Position numbers and translations under genes: made by a program. DNA of 64,000 nt from Lathyrus oleraceus (lineage: Eukaryota > Streptophyta > Magnoliopsida > Fabales > Fabaceae). Below, piece by piece: positions 63,132 to 64,000 of the stretch. The stretch covers positions 538,347,769 to 538,411,768 of the forward strand of contig NC_066585.1 of assembly GCF_024323335.1 (NCBI RefSeq), written 5' to 3'. The notes beneath the pieces were generated by a model that saw only the letters and a program-made list of their open reading frames with translations, searched no databases and was not told the origin of the DNA. Positions within the stretch are counted from its first letter, which is position 1. Each line of letters starts with the position of its first letter.

Positions 63132-64000
63132 ATGGATAATACATGGATGTCTTCCAATCGATTGTCGAGAGAGTACGAGAATGGGGTATTAGAATTCGTT
63201 AAGTTTGCCGTTGCGAACGCCGAAGACCCCAGTAGAATGATATGTCCTTGCTTGGGTTGTTGTTATGGGAAACGGGTTGACGCAGTTCAGTTGACATCGC
63301 ATCTAATGAGGCATGGAATTGATCGAAGTTATACATGTTGGAATTTGCATGGTGAGAAAAGTAACGAAAATGTTGAACCGGGGGATAGTACGACCTATGC
63401 CTCAAACTATAGTGGCGCAGATACATACGATTGTGATCGAGTTGAAGAGATTGCAGAAGCACTTGAAGGAGATCTTAAGGATTGTCCCGAAATGTTTGAG
63501 AGGTTGGTAAGTGATGCAGAGAAACCTTTGTATGATGGTTGCACTAAATTCACAAGATTGTCTGCGGTATTAAAGTTGTACAACTTAAAGGCGGGCAATG
63601 GGTGGTCGGATAAAAGTTTCACAGAGTTATTAGCCCTTTTGAAAGATATGCTTCCTGAGGATAATGTTCTTCCCAATCGAACATATGAGACCAAAAAGAT
63701 GTTGTGCTCTATTGGCATGAGCTATGATAAGATACATGCATGTCCAAACGATTGCGTTTTGTTTCGAAATGAGTATGCATCGTTAAATGAGTGTCCTAAA
63801 TGCGGTGTCTCGCGATATAAGAACAAGTTGTCTCCAGCAAAGGTCTTGTGGTATTTTCCTGTTATTCCGAGATTTAGACGCATGTTTCGTAGTGAAACCG
63901 ATTCAAGACACTTGACCTGGCATGCAGATGAAAGAATTATAGATGGAAAGTATCGACATCCGGCAGATTCACCACAGTGGTTGAAAATTGATAATGATTA
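63132..64000 (+). CDS. CACTA transposase (TnpD/TNP2 type), N-terminal 289 codons, partial
   Basis: The frame is open from the ATG at 63132 to the window edge with no stop. Residues 1-75 form the transposase-associated zinc-binding domain seen at the start of plant CACTA transposases: CPCLGCC at 38-44, HLMRHGI at 57-63, then CW at 69-70 and HGE at 73-75. A variable acidic linker follows (about 76-130). Residues from about 195 match the start of the Transposase_21/TNP2 family: IHACPNDC at 201-208, CPKCG at 221-225, WYFPVIPRFRRMF at 240-252, LTWHAD at 261-266 and ADSPQW at 278-283. The predicted catalytic acidic residues lie downstream, outside the window, so activity cannot be judged. The protein would bind element ends and catalyse excision and insertion in the nucleus. 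The ATG was chosen because it is the first in frame after the putative splice acceptor; Met6 is an alternative. Family assignment is from memory of motifs. Confidence 0.93.
   Translation, partial: MDNTWMSSNRLSREYENGVLEFVKFAVANAEDPSRMICPCLGCCYGKRVDAVQLTSHLMRHGIDRSYTCWNLHGEKSNENVEPGDSTTYASNYSGADTYDCDRVEEIAEALEGDLKDCPEMFERLVSDAEKPLYDGCTKFTRLSAVLKLYNLKAGNGWSDKSFTELLALLKDMLPEDNVLPNRTYETKKMLCSIGMSYDKIHACPNDCVLFRNEYASLNECPKCGVSRYKNKLSPAKVLWYFPVIPRFRRMFRSETDSRHLTWHADERIIDGKYRHPADSPQWLKIDND

Larger units (their letters stand above)
61958..64000 (+). mobile_element. CACTA (En/Spm) DNA transposon, 5' part
   Basis: The element begins CACTACGCCAAAAAC within a C-type satellite monomer and carries subterminal inverted GGGCGC motifs, then a probable 5' UTR and a transposase frame that is open to the window end. 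The right end lies outside, so the 3-bp target duplication cannot be checked. The base before CACTA (A at 61957) does not match the uninterrupted satellite. The intact frame and neat subterminal repeats suggest a fairly recent, possibly autonomous copy. Confidence 0.93.

Noticed and set aside
63199..63718. Minus-strand frames of 87 and 103 codons and a second plus-strand frame at 63313
   Set aside because: They are shadows of the transposase frame at 63132-64000, which has clear family motifs.

Overview
This window is plant nuclear repeat DNA, not bacterial. It contains no host gene that I can support. About 48 kb of the 64 kb is one AT-rich satellite with a monomer of about 188 bp, all in the same orientation. 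A Ty3/gypsy-type LTR retrotransposon composite interrupts the satellite, and the 5' end of a CACTA (En/Spm) DNA transposon ends it. The plant tRNA-iMet-type primer site, the CACTA ends and the satellite arrangement point to a flowering plant. The GGGCGC-rich subterminal repeats of the CACTA element remind me of legume elements, but that is weak inference and I do not name a species.

Layout. 1-8425: left satellite arm, irregular. It holds a near-identical duplication of at least 2.9 kb at an offset of 4,536 bp (about 24 monomers). 8426-22223: LTR-internal-LTR-internal-LTR composite (LTRs 8426-10859, 14325-16863, 20329-22223; two internal regions of exactly 3,465 bp each), flanked by a perfect 5-bp duplication TTCTT (8421-8425 and 22224-22228) that splits one satellite monomer. 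The internal regions carry PBS and PPT but no intact gag-pol, so this is a non-autonomous, LARD-like element. 22229-61957: right satellite arm with clear higher-order repeats (HORs). First come ten tandem 8-mers of about 1.50 kb (22516-37524). Then comes a block (37525-61579) mixing 8-mers with 4-mers and 6-mers that are internal deletions of the same 8-mer, partly organised as a second-level 12-mer of about 2.25 kb. 61958-64000: left end of an autonomous-looking CACTA element: terminal CACTA, subterminal GGGCGC hairpin repeats including a 166-bp tandem repeat, a probable 5' UTR with an intron, and the first 289 codons of a TnpD/TNP2-type transposase that runs off the window.

The most informative signal is in the satellite. 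Monomers alternate between two types (called X and Y here), and every HOR change seen in the right arm removes or adds an even number of monomers, so the dimer register is kept. One class of 4-mer is followed in five of five cases by a first monomer with the same private variant, which shows that a 12-mer is being copied as a unit. The left arm keeps the same monomer order in diverged form but has lost the strict alternation.

All monomer naming (A to H), counts and boundaries come from reading by eye, with likely error of a few bases. No alignments or database searches were run.
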